Source of the DNA: Chamaea fasciata
Lineage: Eukaryota; Chordata; Aves; Passeriformes; Sylviidae
DNA length: 64,000 nt
Direction of reading: 5' to 3'
Assembly: GCA_029207755.1 (NCBI GenBank)
Contig: JARCOQ010000001.1
Span: forward strand, 90,631,637 to 90,695,636
The notes under the pieces: model-generated
The model's input: only the letters and a program-made list of their open reading frames with translations
Told to the model about the DNA's origin: nothing
Database searches by the model: none
Program-made: the position numbers and the translations under genes
In this document: piece by piece, positions 62,681 to 64,000 of the stretch
How positions within the stretch are numbered: the first letter of the stretch is position 1
Layout of the letters: the number at the start of each line of letters is the position of its first letter

Positions 62681-64000
62681 AAGCAGGTGAGACAAGTCTA
62701 AGTTCAGGTGAAAAACTGGATGTAAGAAGCAGTTTAAAGTCATGACAAATACCAGAATTAATAAAAATACACACAGTACTTTAGAAATAGACATGGGACT
62801 TCACTTTGATCTCCAGTCACTACAAATTTTGTGCTTGAAGTGAAAGAGGTTAGATTCATCATGACTGCCCCTGAATTTTAAGGTCAGAAAAAACATGTGG
62901 GTTGCAGCTCAATATTTAAAATAGCCCAAATATTAATGGAGCACATAATAGGGACATACCTTCTCGTGGCATCATAGAAAAATGTGTCTCAAAGAGGAGG
63001 ACAAAACATGGAACATATAGACACAATCTCTTTTTTTTCTGCATAATGTTGCTTTTAACACTCAAAAAGTAGAAGTATATGAATTGTAATACTTTAGGTG
63101 AGGGAGCAGGATTCAGAGGGGCAGTAGTTAACCTCTTCCTTTCTTCAATTTCTTATCCTGCCTGCTTTCAGTAAATACTCACCTGGGAAGCATGCAAAAG
63201 ACCAGACAGAAAATCACTGATATAGAGCAGAATTTCCTTGAAGAAGTAGCTGGCCATATTTCTCAATAAATGCTTCATTTTCTCAAGAAATAGGAATAAT
63301 TTGAAGCCAACTTTCTTTAAAAGCCTCGGTTTCCATATATTTTTAATAAGTCTCTAATCAGAGAACTTTTTAGTGTATGTGATATATATAATAGAAGCGC
63401 ATCTTTAATTAAACCCCAAAAAGTAGCAGTTCCCAGGAGAGAAAAAAAAAGAGCAGGAAAGTGGATACTGAGAGGGAAAATTTTCCATAAGAAATCAGGA
63501 AAGCAAAAAAGAGAGAGGAAGCATCTAAAACCACCATAGAGCTGAGAGGGTAAAAAATGCATGAAAAGCATTTATAGGAACTAGTGATTAAATTTTAATT
63601 TTCAGAGGAAAGGATGTATAAATTACAAATAGTAATAAGCAGTATTCACACTAAAACATGTAAGGAGAAATCCAACATCAAAAGTTAGCTGAAGAAAATA
63701 CAATCAATAATGTTTTATTATAGACAGACATTTTTTTCAGAGGCTCTGTGAAGTGAGAAAGATGGTGAAAGTTGCTCTTTCTTGTACTATAGATAATATT
63801 CAAAAAAGTTTGAAAAAAATTTGTAGAATAGCTCATGACGCAAACTACAATAGGAGGATCACTGTGCTCTGGAAATTGAGCTAATGATCCCACTTTAGCA
63901 ACTGGGACATTGCTAGTCCCAGAGACTTGTTATTCCTTGTATTAATGTCAAATTTTGGCACTTAAAGGAAGTGGAAAACACATTCAGTTTGAAAACTGGT
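62681..64000. other. Intergenic to window end, nothing recognised
   Basis: AT-rich, no supported feature. Confidence 0.5.

Noticed and set aside
16040..64000. RNF182 coding exon, expected upstream of CD83 by mammalian gene order
   Set aside because: No open frame of the right length (about 247 codons) with a RING finger is present on either strand, so it must lie beyond the right edge or elsewhere.
1..64000. tRNA, rRNA, snRNA, CRISPR or operon-like structure
   Set aside because: None seen; repeats are eukaryotic interspersed or simple types.

Overview
This window looks like a vertebrate nuclear genome, almost certainly a bird and probably a songbird. The dispersed repeats are CR1 LINE pieces carrying the typical CR1 reverse-transcriptase signature and 3' end, together with two solo LTRs of a kind I associate with songbird genomes (from memory, not searched). 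The sequence is mostly AT-rich, gene-poor and non-coding, with one strong CpG island. There are no bacterial-type genes, CRISPR arrays or operons, and I recognise no tRNA or rRNA gene.

The one protein-coding gene I can support is CD83, an Ig-superfamily surface protein of activated dendritic cells and lymphocytes, on the minus strand at about 5.4-15.75 kb. Four coding exons assemble in frame with consensus splice sites: the signal peptide start (15712-15754), the start of the Ig V domain (15453-15583), the main Ig exon (5640-5856) and the stalk plus transmembrane exon (5423-5526). Introns 1 and 3 are very short (128 and 113 bp) and intron 2 is 9.6 kb. Two consensus kappaB sites lie 115-165 bp upstream of the start codon. 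The cytoplasmic-tail exon is not certain. The best candidate sits in a 78-bp tandem duplication at 4.23-4.39 kb and would give a very short tail. Otherwise the real last exon lies beyond the left edge.

Layout: 0-1.4 kb is a 5'-cut CR1 LINE. 4.2-15.9 kb is CD83, with an old CR1 fragment in intron 2 at 9.7-10.1 kb. 16-40 kb is non-coding and holds a solo LTR with a perfect 5-bp target-site duplication (20460-20984), a CR1 reverse-transcriptase remnant (21.7 kb), a possible degraded LTR (23.6-24.3 kb), a CR1 tail (33.0 kb), a second solo LTR (33651-34076), an ancient CR1/L3-like piece and a quasi-palindrome (35.3-35.6 kb), and a 250-bp TG/TA microsatellite (36.3 kb). 40.36-41.17 kb is a CpG island with plus-strand splice-donor consensus sequences, followed about 400 bp later by a perfect DR5 pair of AGGTCA half-sites. 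42-64 kb is AT-rich non-coding DNA with scattered CR1 tails.

In human 6p23 the neighbour upstream of CD83 is RNF182, in the same orientation. Its single long coding exon is not in this window, so the CpG island more likely starts a non-coding or 5'-UTR transcript. Nearly all other open reading frames are short, lack recognisable domains and look like chance.
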